Origin: Thomasclavelia sp.
Lineage (GTDB): Bacteria; Bacillota_I; Bacilli_A; Erysipelotrichales; Coprobacillaceae
Direction of reading: 5' to 3'
Assembly: GCF_017889095.1 (NCBI RefSeq)
Contig: NZ_JAGHEW010000376.1
Span: forward strand, 1 to 40,264
Length of the DNA: 40,264 nt
Shown here: positions 16,013-25,042 of the stretch, in pieces
How positions within the stretch are numbered: position 1 is the stretch's first letter
How the letters are laid out: every line of letters starts with the position of its first letter
Translations under genes and position numbers: made by a program
The notes under the pieces: generated by a model
Told to the model about the DNA's origin: nothing
The model's input: only the letters and a program-made list of their open reading frames with translations
Database searches by the model: none

Positions 16013-16516
16013 ATGTACTGGTATTTCATTAATGTTCAATCAAAGTATACAAAGAGAATTCTTAATTTTTTTAACAGTCAGAATGATACTTTAGCTTTTG
16101 TACCAAAAACAGAAAAATGGATTGGTGCTAAAAGTGTCAGAAGTTACATTGTAAAAGATTTATATCCTGATTACATATTTGTTAAATCAAATTTGAACGA
16201 GAATGAATTTATGGACAAGTATGAGAAGTTTTTCGAGAATATCAAAAATGTTGCCGTTCTAGTAAAACAGGGAAATTCATATTCAATGCAAAAAAGTATA
16301 CAGGATTTATTTGAAAAGCTGTTTGATCAATATGGAGTAATTCTTCATTCTACTGGTAATATCATTCGTTCAAAATTAAAGATTGATCAGGGACCATTAT
16401 GTGGTATGGAAGAATCTATTACTAAAATCAATAGACATCAGCGAACCGCTAAGTTTGATTTCAAAGAGAATAACTTGTCATTGATTGTTCCTTTGGAAAT
16501 CATCAGTAAGAGCTAA
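16013..16516 (+). CDS. loaP: NusG paralogue, LoaP-like antiterminator
   Basis: 167 aa. It has an N-terminal NGN domain (WYFINVQSKYTKRILNFFN... FVPKTEKW... LYPDYIFVKS) and a C-terminal KOW domain (QGPLCGMEESITKINRHQRT then LSLIVPLEII). This is the NusG/RfaH/LoaP plan; the GPLCGMEE core fits LoaP-type proteins that promote processive antitermination in polysaccharide and antibiotic operons. AAGGAAG precedes ATG 16013. It is the first gene after the invertible segment and heads the capsule operon. The symbol is by similarity only. Confidence 0.82.
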   Translation: MYWYFINVQSKYTKRILNFFNSQNDTLAFVPKTEKWIGAKSVRSYIVKDLYPDYIFVKSNLNENEFMDKYEKFFENIKNVAVLVKQGNSYSMQKSIQDLFEKLFDQYGVILHSTGNIIRSKLKIDQGPLCGMEESITKINRHQRTAKFDFKENNLSLIVPLEIISKS

Positions 16517-16536
16517 TTAGGGAATTGTGAAAAACA

Positions 16537-17034
16537 ATGAACTATTATGTTTTATTTTGTCAGACAGTGAAGACAGAAAAAATATGTCAGAGATTGAATA
16601 ATTATGATGAAATACAAGTGTTTATACCAAAAATGGAAAGATATTTTCGATTAAAGAATATTATTGAATTACAGGTTATGTTTCCCGGATATCTATTCAT
16701 TAAAACAGAATTAAGTCAAATGGAATTTGATTCATTGTTACTTTCAATGAATGAACAAAGAGATGGTATCATCAAGGAACTGAAGAAAAAAGAAGTAACT
16801 GCTTTAACTGATGATGAAATCAATCTGTTGCATCGCTTATTAGATAAGGATGCCATATTGAGAATGTCAGAAGGTCATAAGGAAAAAGGAAAGACAGTAG
16901 TGACCAAAGGTCCCCTGATTTTTTTTCAAAAAGATATTATCGATTCTGACAAGAGAGATCAGTTGGCTGTTTTAAATATAAGGTTTCTTGATAGAAATAT
17001 CATTGCAGGTTTGTTATTTAAGCAAAACAAATAA
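16537..17034 (+). CDS. Second NusG/LoaP-like protein, divergent
   Basis: 165 aa. The NGN fold is recognisable (YYVLFCQTVKTEKICQRLNN, VFIPKMERYFR, MFPGYLFIKTEL). The KOW-like region (TKGPLIFFQKDIIDSDKRDQ) is degenerate compared with its neighbour. It begins 20 bp after the first copy. It may be a partner, a second-specificity antiterminator or an inhibitor, by analogy with the paired UpxY/UpxZ regulators of Bacteroides capsules. That is inference only. Confidence 0.72.
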   Translation: MNYYVLFCQTVKTEKICQRLNNYDEIQVFIPKMERYFRLKNIIELQVMFPGYLFIKTELSQMEFDSLLLSMNEQRDGIIKELKKKEVTALTDDEINLLHRLLDKDAILRMSEGHKEKGKTVVTKGPLIFFQKDIIDSDKRDQLAVLNIRFLDRNIIAGLLFKQNK

Positions 17035-17085
17035 GATATTGCGTGTGGTGTCTCTGCCTTTATCTAGATTGTTTGAACATAATTT

Positions 17086-17125
17086 TTCCCAGTCTGATAT
17101 AAAGTATAACTTATCGGAATGGGAA
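17086..17125 (+). promoter_or_regulatory. Leader RNA hairpin, candidate LoaP recognition element
   Basis: TTCCCA/TGGGAA and CTGATA/TATCGG (one wobble) form a two-part stem separated by a 2x2 internal loop, with a 12-base apical loop. It lies between the NusG-like genes and a terminator. LoaP is known to bind a leader RNA hairpin. The function here is inferred. Confidence 0.5.
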
Positions 17126-17152
17126 GATACTATCTAAAATCGAATATGGAAT

Positions 17153-17187
17153 AAACCATATGTAGAAATATGTATGGTTTTTTATTT
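17153..17187 (+). terminator. Leader terminator before the polysaccharide genes
   Basis: AAACCATA pairs with TATGGTTT (8 bp), followed by TTTTTTATTTT. It stands about 65 bp upstream of the first biosynthetic start codon, so transcription of the capsule genes needs readthrough. This fits an antitermination target. Confidence 0.75.
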
Positions 17188-17251
17188 TGGAATGATAGGA
17201 ATTATAAATTTAAGCTTAAATAACATTGCGAAAAAAAGGGAGAGTGAGAAT

Positions 17252-17824
17252 TTGTATAAAAAATTATTAATTATTGGAGCAGGTGGTCATGGACAATGTT
17301 GTCAGGAAATTGCTTTGGATATGAAAATGTTTTCTCAGATTAATTTTCTTGATGATCATCCTAATGATAAGGTCAATGTTATTGGTACAATTGATGAAAT
17401 GAGCAGTTATTATCCAGAATATGAAAATATCTTTATTGCAATAGGTAACAACACTTTAAGATGCCGTTTAATGAATCAAGCTGAACAGATTGGTTACAGT
17501 CTAGTTTCTTTGATCAGTCCTTATAGTTTTGTTTCAAAATCGGCAATCATTGAAAAAGGTTCAGTAGTTTTTCCTCATGCTGTAATACAGTCCAATACTT
17601 TATTGAAACAAGGAGCTATCTTATCCTCTAATGCTTTGGTTGATCATGATGCTATTATTGGAAAATACTGTCATATCAATGGTGGAGCAATTATTCCATC
17701 TCTAAGTCATGTCAAAGACTTTACAAAAGTTAATTATGGGGAAGTATATGAAACTCTAGAAGAAGACAATAAATGGCAAGAAAAGTATCAACAGGATTTT
17801 GGTAGAGAACCAAGTTTCTTTTAA
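17252..17824 (+). CDS. NeuD/PglD-type sugar O-/N-acyltransferase
   Basis: 190 aa from TTG 17252, with AGGGAG 9 bases upstream; the track start at 17174 overlaps the leader terminator. A nucleotide-binding-like N-terminus (LLIIGAGGHGQCCQEIA) is followed by a left-handed beta-helix of hexapeptide repeats (about residues 85-165) with the general-base histidine region VDHDAIIGKYCHINGGAII. NeuD/PglD enzymes acetylate nucleotide sugars or sialic acids from acetyl-CoA. As the first biosynthetic gene it probably modifies a precursor sugar. The acceptor is unknown. Confidence 0.85.
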   Translation: MYKKLLIIGAGGHGQCCQEIALDMKMFSQINFLDDHPNDKVNVIGTIDEMSSYYPEYENIFIAIGNNTLRCRLMNQAEQIGYSLVSLISPYSFVSKSAIIEKGSVVFPHAVIQSNTLLKQGAILSSNALVDHDAIIGKYCHINGGAIIPSLSHVKDFTKVNYGEVYETLEEDNKWQEKYQQDFGREPSFF

Positions 17825-17836
17825 AAGGAGATAGAT

Positions 17837-18457
17837 ATGTATAGTAAAATATTAAAAAGATGGATTGATTTTGTTTTATCTTTATTGGGACTGATTTTAT
17901 TGAGTCCTGTTTTTATTATTTTATGTATCTGGATAAAGCTAGATTCTAAGGGACCAATATTGTTTAAACAAAAGCGAATAGGAATACATAAAAGACATTT
18001 TGATATCTATAAGTTTAGAACTATGTATGTGGATACCCCTAAAGATATGCCAACGCATATGTTAAGTAATCCCAATCAATATATTACTAAAGCAGGAAAG
18101 TTTTTAAGAAAAACATCCTTAGATGAATTGCCACAAATTATCAATATATTAAAAGGTGAAATGGCAATTATTGGGCCAAGACCGGCATTATGGAATCAAT
18201 ATGATTTAATTGAAGAAAGAGATAAATATAAGGCAAATGATGTCAGACCAGGATTAACAGGCTGGGCGCAGATCAATGGTAGAGATGAACTGGAAATACC
18301 AGTAAAAGCTAAACTAGATGGGGACTATGTCAAGCAAATTTCTTTTTTATTTGATCTAAAATGTTTCTTTGGAACGATTACATCAGTACTTAGAAGTGAT
18401 GGAGTGGTTGAAGGAGGAACAGGAGAAATGCATAAGAGGGATGGTGAAGTATCATGA
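17837..18457 (+). CDS. Initiating phosphoglycosyl transferase (PglC/WcaJ core type)
   Basis: 206 aa. One N-terminal hydrophobic hairpin helix (VLSLLGLILLSPVFIILCIW) is followed by the cytosolic PF02397 core: FKQKRIG, FDIYKFRTM, the catalytic Asp-Glu in TSLDELPQ, then MAIIGPRPAL and VRPGLTGWAQINGR. The short form equals the PglC core. It attaches the first sugar phosphate to undecaprenyl phosphate and so starts each repeat unit. It overlaps the next gene by 4 bp. Confidence 0.95.
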   Translation: MYSKILKRWIDFVLSLLGLILLSPVFIILCIWIKLDSKGPILFKQKRIGIHKRHFDIYKFRTMYVDTPKDMPTHMLSNPNQYITKAGKFLRKTSLDELPQIINILKGEMAIIGPRPALWNQYDLIEERDKYKANDVRPGLTGWAQINGRDELEIPVKAKLDGDYVKQISFLFDLKCFFGTITSVLRSDGVVEGGTGEMHKRDGEVS

Positions 18458-19236
18458 AAAAGATATTGATTACTGGAGCCAACAGTTACATCGGAACTTC
18501 ATTTGAAGACTATATGAAAGATTATTCAGAATATCAAATCGATACATTGGATATGAAAGACCCAAATTGGAACAAATATGACTTTTCAGGATATGATATT
18601 GTTTTCCATGTTGCAGGGATTGCACATCAAAAAGAAACAAAAGAAAATGCTTCTTTATATTATAAGATAAATCGAGATTTGGCGATAGAAGTTGCTACAA
18701 AAGCAAAACAATCCAATGTAAAGCAATTTATTTTTATGAGTAGTATGAGTGTTTATGGATTAGAATATTCAAATGAATTAATAACACTCAACACACCATT
18801 AAAACCTAAGACAAATTATGGAAAAAGTAAAATGGAGGCTGAGGAGCAAATTATGAAATTAGCTGATAAAGATTTTATTATATCCATTGTAAGACCACCA
18901 ATGGTTTATGGAGATGGTTGTCCCGGTAATTTAACTAAATTATTTAATGCAGTTAGGAAAATCCATATTTTTCCTACTATTAGAAATGAAAGAAGTTCTA
19001 TAACTGTAGAAAGATTAAGTGAAAAGATAAATGACATTATTGAGGAGAATAAAAGTGAGATTTATTTGCCACAGAATGATGAATACATGTGTACATATGA
19101 AATTGTAAAAGAACAAATGATAAAAGAAAAAGTAAAAGTATTATTTATTCCCATCTTTAATCCAATTATTAAAATAATGATTGGAAAAGTAAGGTTAATA
19201 ACAAAAGTATTTGGAGATTTGAAATATGAAAAATAA
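18454..19236 (+). CDS. NAD-dependent sugar epimerase/dehydratase (extended SDR)
   Basis: 260 aa. The Rossmann motif is ITGANSYIGTSF (GxxxxIG form), the active-site serine lies in SSMSVYG and the catalytic Tyr-Lys in NYGKSK. The VRPPMVYGDG loop is typical of the UDP-sugar 4-epimerase and WbpV-like group. It is somewhat shorter than usual. It probably makes the UDP-HexNAc used by the preceding transferase; exact chemistry is not decidable. The start overlaps the transferase stop, and its end overlaps the next gene by 11 bp. Confidence 0.85.
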   Translation: MKKILITGANSYIGTSFEDYMKDYSEYQIDTLDMKDPNWNKYDFSGYDIVFHVAGIAHQKETKENASLYYKINRDLAIEVATKAKQSNVKQFIFMSSMSVYGLEYSNELITLNTPLKPKTNYGKSKMEAEEQIMKLADKDFIISIVRPPMVYGDGCPGNLTKLFNAVRKIHIFPTIRNERSSITVERLSEKINDIIEENKSEIYLPQNDEYMCTYEIVKEQMIKEKVKVLFIPIFNPIIKIMIGKVRLITKVFGDLKYEK

Positions 19237-20320
19237 AGTTTTAATTGTAACAACCACGCCATACATGATTAGACAATTTTTGATGAATGATATTAGTATT
19301 TTACAAGATTTAGACTATCAAGTTGAGGTTGCAACCAATTTTAAAAGCTTTAATGTGATTGATGATGAATCACTAGAACAATTTAGAAAGAAATTAAAAT
19401 CAATGAATATAACTATTCATCAAGTAAATTTTCCAAGAAGAGTTTTTTCAATCATAGAATTATTAAAATCTTATAAGGAAATGAAAAAATTATTATCTAA
19501 TAATTACAAATTAATGCATACACACACTCCTATTGCAAGTGTAATATCTAGATTAGCATCAAAAAAATTCAAAAGCCTAAAAGTGATTTATACTGCTCAT
19601 GGTTTTCATTTTTTTAAGGGTGCTCCTATTATTAATTGGATAACTTTTTATCCTATTGAAAAATGGCTTTCAAAATATACAGATGTTTTAATTACCATTA
19701 ATAGAGAAGATTATGAAATAGCAGAAAGAAATTTTAAAGCAAAAAAAGTAGAGTATGTTCCAGGAATAGGAATTGATATTGATGCAATAAAAAACATAAG
19801 AGTTAATAAGGAAGAAATTAAAAAGTCACTGAAAATACCATCAGAAAATAAAATACTTATTTCTGTTGGGGAATTAAGTAAAAGAAAAAACCATGAACTG
19901 GTGATTAAAGCACTAAAAAATAAGCCAAATATAACATATTTAATCTGTGGTCAAGGGAATTTAAAAGACTATTTAGAAAAAATAGCAGATGAAAATAATG
20001 TTGATTTAAGACTATTAGGATTTAGAAATGATAGGATAGAACTTATAAAAATAAGTGATATTTTCGTTTTTCCTTCATTACAAGAAGGGTTGCCTGTTGC
20101 ACTTATGGAAGCTATGGCTTGTGGGTGTGTGTGCGTTGTAAGTAAGATAAGAGGAAATGTTGATTTAATATCTAACAACTTATTTGATCCATTAGATATT
20201 GACGACTGTAGAAAATGTGTTTTTTCAGCTTCCAATGAATTGATCAATTTAGAACAAATGGAAAAATATTCGACAAATTATATTAAATCAATAGTTAAAG
20301 ATATATATGTTAAAATTTAG
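19226..20320 (+). CDS. Glycosyltransferase, GT4 family
   Basis: 364 aa, GT-B fold. The N-terminal half contains HTHTPIASVISRLASKK and YTAHGFHFFKGAP, a context common in capsule GT4 enzymes. The donor-binding half has ISVGELSKRKNHE and the EX7E signature EGLPVALMEAMACG. It transfers a sugar from a nucleotide donor to the lipid-linked repeat unit at the cytoplasmic face. Linkage and sugar are unknown. Confidence 0.9.
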   Translation: MKNKVLIVTTTPYMIRQFLMNDISILQDLDYQVEVATNFKSFNVIDDESLEQFRKKLKSMNITIHQVNFPRRVFSIIELLKSYKEMKKLLSNNYKLMHTHTPIASVISRLASKKFKSLKVIYTAHGFHFFKGAPIINWITFYPIEKWLSKYTDVLITINREDYEIAERNFKAKKVEYVPGIGIDIDAIKNIRVNKEEIKKSLKIPSENKILISVGELSKRKNHELVIKALKNKPNITYLICGQGNLKDYLEKIADENNVDLRLLGFRNDRIELIKISDIFVFPSLQEGLPVALMEAMACGCVCVVSKIRGNVDLISNNLFDPLDIDDCRKCVFSASNELINLEQMEKYSTNYIKSIVKDIYVKI

Positions 20321-20333
20321 AAAGGAACATGGT

Positions 20334-21428
20334 ATGACAGATAAAACTACAATATCCATAATTATCAGTGGCTTGAAAAATGGAGGTGTAGAAAGATACT
20401 TACTGAATAATTTAGAAGGGAAGATTTTGGAAAAATTTAATTTTGTTTTGGTATACCAACATAATCCAGATCTAGAAATTCTAAATAAATTTAAAGAAAA
20501 AAAAATAAAGTGTATTAGAGTGCATTCTAAAGAAAAACATCTCATTAAACACATCATAGAACTTTATTCAATAATGAGAAAATATAATATAGAGATAGTG
20601 CATGCTCATCAAACAACTATGAATTTTATACCCTTATCTGTAGCTTCTTTTTGTGGTATAAAACATAGGATTAGTCATTCACATAATGCAAAAATTGTTT
20701 ATAAAAAAAGGATTTATAGTAAGTTAGATAAAATATTTATATTTCTTACTAATTTTTTTCTAACAGAAAGAATATCTTGTGGTGTCGCAGCTGGAAAATA
20801 TTTATATGGAAAAAAGAATTTTACTATATTTTATAATGCAATAGAATTAGATAAATTTACTTTTGATGAACAAAAAAGACGCATAATAAGAGAAGAATGT
20901 AATATAGATGATAATTGTATATTGTTAGGGAATATTGGTAGATTTACTATGCAAAAAAATCAGAAATTTTTAATAAATCTTATCAAAGAATTAAATGGAA
21001 ACTATAAATTAATGATTGTAGGTGATGGTCCGCTTAAAAATGAAGTGAAATCTTTATCTGAAAAACTAAAATGTAGCAATAAAATAATTTTCATTGAGCC
21101 TAATGATAAGATTGATTTTTATTATGCTGCTTTTGATATTTTTTTGCTTCCTAGTCTGTGGGAAGGACTTCCTTTTGTTCTTGTTGAAGCACAAGTTAAT
21201 GGACTTAAATGTATATGTTCTTCAAATGTAGACAGATCTGTACTAATTGATGATATTACCTTTTTAGATCCAAATAATGTGGACGAGTGGATTGATCAAA
21301 TAAAAATAATTGGGAAAGATTATGATAGAACAATACAATACAATAAATATGATAACTATAACTTATGCTTTTCTAGAAATAAATTAATAGAATTATATTG
21401 TTCTTTAATAAACAAAGATGTGAGGTGA
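20334..21428 (+). CDS. Glycosyltransferase, GT4 family
   Basis: 364 aa from ATG 20334, which has AAAGGA seven bases upstream; the track start 20307 would overlap the previous gene. The N-terminus (ISGLKNGGVERYLLNNL) and SHSHNAK are typical of GT4 enzymes of exopolysaccharide loci. The EX7E motif is EGLPFVLVEAQVNG. It resembles the next gene in plan, suggesting duplication and divergence. It would add one sugar of the repeat. Confidence 0.9.
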   Translation: MTDKTTISIIISGLKNGGVERYLLNNLEGKILEKFNFVLVYQHNPDLEILNKFKEKKIKCIRVHSKEKHLIKHIIELYSIMRKYNIEIVHAHQTTMNFIPLSVASFCGIKHRISHSHNAKIVYKKRIYSKLDKIFIFLTNFFLTERISCGVAAGKYLYGKKNFTIFYNAIELDKFTFDEQKRRIIREECNIDDNCILLGNIGRFTMQKNQKFLINLIKELNGNYKLMIVGDGPLKNEVKSLSEKLKCSNKIIFIEPNDKIDFYYAAFDIFLLPSLWEGLPFVLVEAQVNGLKCICSSNVDRSVLIDDITFLDPNNVDEWIDQIKIIGKDYDRTIQYNKYDNYNLCFSRNKLIELYCSLINKDVR

Positions 21429-21432
21429 TTTA

Positions 21433-22581
21433 ATGGAAAAAATTAAAGTATTGCATGTGTTTCAAAGAATGCGAACTGGTGGAGCAGAAACTTTAATTAT
21501 GAATATATTTAGAAAAATGGATCATGAAAGAATACAATTTGATTTTCTTTGTATGAGTAACGAACCCGGAGAATATGATGACGAAATTAAAGAAAACGGA
21601 GGTAATATTTTCATTATTGATTCTCCAAAAGAATGCGGTGCAATTAAGCATATATTGCAAATAATAAAAGTTATAAAATCAAATAATGGATATGACATAA
21701 TACATGTACCTACTATGTTTCACTCGGGTATAGTTTGTTTTGCTGCATTTTTAGCTGGCGTAAAAGTAAGAATTGTTCATTCACATAACGCGAGTGAATT
21801 TAATCGAAATACAATAAAAAGAAGAATTTATAGAACTCTTTCAAGATTAATGATTGCTCTTTTTTGTACCGATAAAATAGCTTGTGGATATAAAGCAAGG
21901 GACTATTTATTTGGTAACTCTAAAAAAATACAGCGTGAAACAATGATTTTATATAATGGTATAGATTTACATAAGTATAAATTTATTGATATTGATTTAG
22001 TAAGTGAATTAAAAAAGGAATTTGATATTTCTGATGAAATTATAATAGGTAACGTTGCAAGGTTTGAAGAACAAAAAAATCATATCTTTTTTATACGCTT
22101 TGCCCAATATTTAAAAGATAAGAAAATTCCTGCAAAAATAATTTTAGTAGGAGATGGAAAATTAAAACAAGAAATAGAAGCACAAGTGAAAAAAAATAGA
22201 TTGGAGTCTTACATTAATTTTGCTGGTGTTAGAACTAATATACCTGAATTTATGAATTTATTTGATGTATATATAATGCCATCACTATATGAAGGTTTCC
22301 CTTTGACGGTTGTTGAAGCTCTTGCTTCAGGCACTAATTGTGTATTATCTGATACCATTTCAAAAGAGGTGTCGATAATTGATGATGCAGTAAAGTTTGT
22401 TGGTTTAGATGATGATTTGTCCAAATGGTATAATGCAGTTATAACTTGTAATAATAAAAAAACAGATAGGAATAAATATATTGAAATATTAAAAGAAAAA
22501 GGTTTTTCTTCGGAATATACGACTAATAAATTAGTTAATTTTTATCTAAAAAAAGGTAGCGAAATTTATGAAAAAAAATAA
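21433..22581 (+). CDS. Glycosyltransferase, GT4 family (EpsF-like)
   Basis: 382 aa. The N-terminus KVLHVFQRMRTGGAETLIMN and VHSHNASEF match EpsF-type GT4 enzymes. The EX7E motif is EGFPLTVVEALASG. GGTG upstream and 4-bp spacing from the preceding gene indicate operon organisation, and its end overlaps wzy by 14 bp. It would add a further residue to the lipid-linked unit. Confidence 0.92.
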   Translation: MEKIKVLHVFQRMRTGGAETLIMNIFRKMDHERIQFDFLCMSNEPGEYDDEIKENGGNIFIIDSPKECGAIKHILQIIKVIKSNNGYDIIHVPTMFHSGIVCFAAFLAGVKVRIVHSHNASEFNRNTIKRRIYRTLSRLMIALFCTDKIACGYKARDYLFGNSKKIQRETMILYNGIDLHKYKFIDIDLVSELKKEFDISDEIIIGNVARFEEQKNHIFFIRFAQYLKDKKIPAKIILVGDGKLKQEIEAQVKKNRLESYINFAGVRTNIPEFMNLFDVYIMPSLYEGFPLTVVEALASGTNCVLSDTISKEVSIIDDAVKFVGLDDDLSKWYNAVITCNNKKTDRNKYIEILKEKGFSSEYTTNKLVNFYLKKGSEIYEKK

Positions 22582-23995
22582 ATATCTATTATTGTTTTTA
22601 ATGCTAACTATTTTATCTTTATTGTTATCAGTTTCAATAGATTTATTTATCGGTAATTATAAATTATGGTTAGTATATTATTCTTGGTTAATAGTTGCAT
22701 ATTTTGTTTTAAGTTTATTCTTTTTTAAGTTTTTAAAAATAGATTTTATTGCAATATCATTTATGTTTGTAATATTTTATTTTATTTTTATATTTGGACA
22801 GGTAATCTGCCGATTTGGATTTAATTTTGTTGATTCAAATTCTTACGATTTCTTTGCTGATTTTACTTTAAAACAGATAGCTGACGGTGTAAGAATATCG
22901 TTTTATTGTTTTATAACATTGATTGTAGGAATTTTTATTTCTAAAATAATAAAATTTAAAACTAGTAATTCTACCAATAATAGTATCAAAAAAGAGAAAT
23001 CGCTTATAACACAAGATCAATTAAAAATTATAAGGATTGTAAGTTTTGCATTTATTTTTATTTCTTTTCCTTTTTTCTTAATAGAGTTTGTAACAGACTT
23101 CCAACTCTCATCAAATTACGGGTACACAGCTGTAGCTACTAATTATGGGGTAGGTCTAAATTCAATTGGTGAAAAAATAGCCCCTTATTTTAATGTAGCA
23201 ATGTTAATGTTGATGATATCATATAAACAAAACTTAAAAAAAGCAAAAATAATTGCCATAGTTTTTGCTTCATATAATTTAATTTCTATATTATTTGGTT
23301 CAAGAGGATTACCTTTATTAAATATTTTATTTTTGATAATTATTTGGAATAATCTGATTAAACCTTTAAAAAAAAGGCAGTTGATTAACTTTCTTTTGCT
23401 TTCAATACCATTGACAATTATGATCGCTTTTATGAGAATTGCAAGAGATTATTCTATTAATGAATGGATTTCTCATATTGATATAATTATGCTAGAAATC
23501 TTAAAGAATAATCCTATTTTTCTGGTTTTAAATGAAATGGGAATTGCAATATTTCCTACATCTGCTTCACTATGTATTTATCCCACAGCATCAAATTATA
23601 AATTTGGGACTACATACCTATATGGTTTATTATCTATAATTCCAAATTTTGGAAGTTCTTTAAGTATAGCCAAATTAAACGGTGATATCCAACTTGAAAT
23701 ATCTAAATTTTATGGACTAGCCTTTGGAGGATCCATTGTTGGTGATTTATATGCAAATTTTGGTTATTTAACTATTATTATTTTTTTAGTTATTGGCTTT
23801 TATCTATATAAATTAGATTTGATAATTAAATATGGTAATTCTGATATAAAAAAGGGTTTAATGTTAATTTATTGTATTCAGGTCATTTGGTCAATTAGAA
23901 ATAATATAAATCCTTTAATTCGTTATTTTGTATGGTATATATTGCCATTATACTTTTTGTATTTATTACTTTATAGGAAATATAGGAGGGAATGA
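22568..23995 (+). CDS. wzy: Wzy-type polysaccharide repeat-unit polymerase
   Basis: 475 aa with about 12 predicted transmembrane helices and a large periplasm-equivalent loop between helices in the C-terminal half (about residues 310-390), the usual Wzy arrangement. A single arginine-containing segment, FGSRGLPLLNILFLII, and AFMRIARDYSIN are typical of O-antigen or oligosaccharide polymerases. It joins repeat units outside the membrane after flipping. Sequence conservation in this family is poor, so the call rests on topology and locus position. Confidence 0.85.
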   Translation: MKKNKYLLLFLMLTILSLLLSVSIDLFIGNYKLWLVYYSWLIVAYFVLSLFFFKFLKIDFIAISFMFVIFYFIFIFGQVICRFGFNFVDSNSYDFFADFTLKQIADGVRISFYCFITLIVGIFISKIIKFKTSNSTNNSIKKEKSLITQDQLKIIRIVSFAFIFISFPFFLIEFVTDFQLSSNYGYTAVATNYGVGLNSIGEKIAPYFNVAMLMLMISYKQNLKKAKIIAIVFASYNLISILFGSRGLPLLNILFLIIIWNNLIKPLKKRQLINFLLLSIPLTIMIAFMRIARDYSINEWISHIDIIMLEILKNNPIFLVLNEMGIAIFPTSASLCIYPTASNYKFGTTYLYGLLSIIPNFGSSLSIAKLNGDIQLEISKFYGLAFGGSIVGDLYANFGYLTIIIFLVIGFYLYKLDLIIKYGNSDIKKGLMLIYCIQVIWSIRNNINPLIRYFVWYILPLYFLYLLLYRKYRRE

Positions 23996-25041
23996 TGAAA
24001 AATAGGCCTAAAGTATCAATTATTGTTCCAATTTTTAATTGTGAAAAATATTTAAATAAATGCATTAATTCACTTTTGAGTCAAACAGAAAAAAACATAG
24101 AAGTAATATTGATTAATGATGGTTCGACTGACAACAGTTATGATATAGCTAGGAAATATGAATTAATAGATTCGAGGATAAAACTGATTAATCAAGAAAA
24201 CAATGGAGTTTCTTTTACAAGAAATAAAGGAATTAAAATTTCAAACGGTGAGTATATTATGTTTATTGATTCTGATGATTGGATAGAAGAAAATACATTG
24301 GAGATAATGTTAAACTCACTTAAAAAGTTTAAAAGTAATTATGTCAGGATTGCATGTACAAAAGATATAGTTGATATTAGGAAAAATTATGTATGTGATG
24401 TTATTTTTGATTATCCAGTTTATGTAAAAAGAGAATCTTTTAAATACGAAGTATTTAATGCTTTTTTAAACACTTATTCAATGAATTCTCCATGTCTATT
24501 TTTAGTGAAGAGAGAATTGTTAATAAAAAATAATATTTATTTTGATGTTAACAGGTTTTATGGAGAAGATTTATTATTTAATATAGAAATATTCAAATAT
24601 CTTGAAAATGCCATCTTTTTACCCAATCCTTGTTATCATTATGTATATAATACTAATAGCTTAACTACTAACAATTCTAAGGAAATAATAGAGAAAAAGA
24701 TTTACAATGTTATATTAAATTATTCTGCTTTATTTCAACTAGTTGATTTATTTGAAGTTACTGATTCTACAGTGAATGAAAAAATTAACAATAGAATTTT
24801 AAAAGAAGTAAATGATTGTATAATTAATATTTATTGTAATAATCTGATTATTCCAAAAAAAGATAGACTATTTTTAATTAATTTAGCAAATGATATGGTA
24901 AAAGAAAAATGTAATATAGAACTTTACCATGACATAAAAAAAATAGATAATAAGTTTTTTTTAAAGAAAAGAACAAGATATATTATAAAAAAGTATATAC
25001 GTAGACTTTTTGCTTATATTTATAGAAAGGGAACTAACTAG
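23995..25041 (+). CDS. Glycosyltransferase, GT2 family
   Basis: 348 aa from ATG 23995; the track begins one codon earlier at 23992. GGAGGG lies at 23985-23990 and favours the later ATG. The GT-A fold is clear: VSIIVPIFNCEKYLNKCINSLL, INDGSTDNS, RNKGI and the metal-binding DXD in FIDSDDW. The C-terminal 100 residues are basic and helical. It adds a sugar at the cytoplasmic face. The start overlaps the wzy stop. Confidence 0.93.
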   Translation: MKNRPKVSIIVPIFNCEKYLNKCINSLLSQTEKNIEVILINDGSTDNSYDIARKYELIDSRIKLINQENNGVSFTRNKGIKISNGEYIMFIDSDDWIEENTLEIMLNSLKKFKSNYVRIACTKDIVDIRKNYVCDVIFDYPVYVKRESFKYEVFNAFLNTYSMNSPCLFLVKRELLIKNNIYFDVNRFYGEDLLFNIEIFKYLENAIFLPNPCYHYVYNTNSLTTNNSKEIIEKKIYNVILNYSALFQLVDLFEVTDSTVNEKINNRILKEVNDCIINIYCNNLIIPKKDRLFLINLANDMVKEKCNIELYHDIKKIDNKFFLKKRTRYIIKKYIRRLFAYIYRKGTN

Positions 25042-25042
25042 T

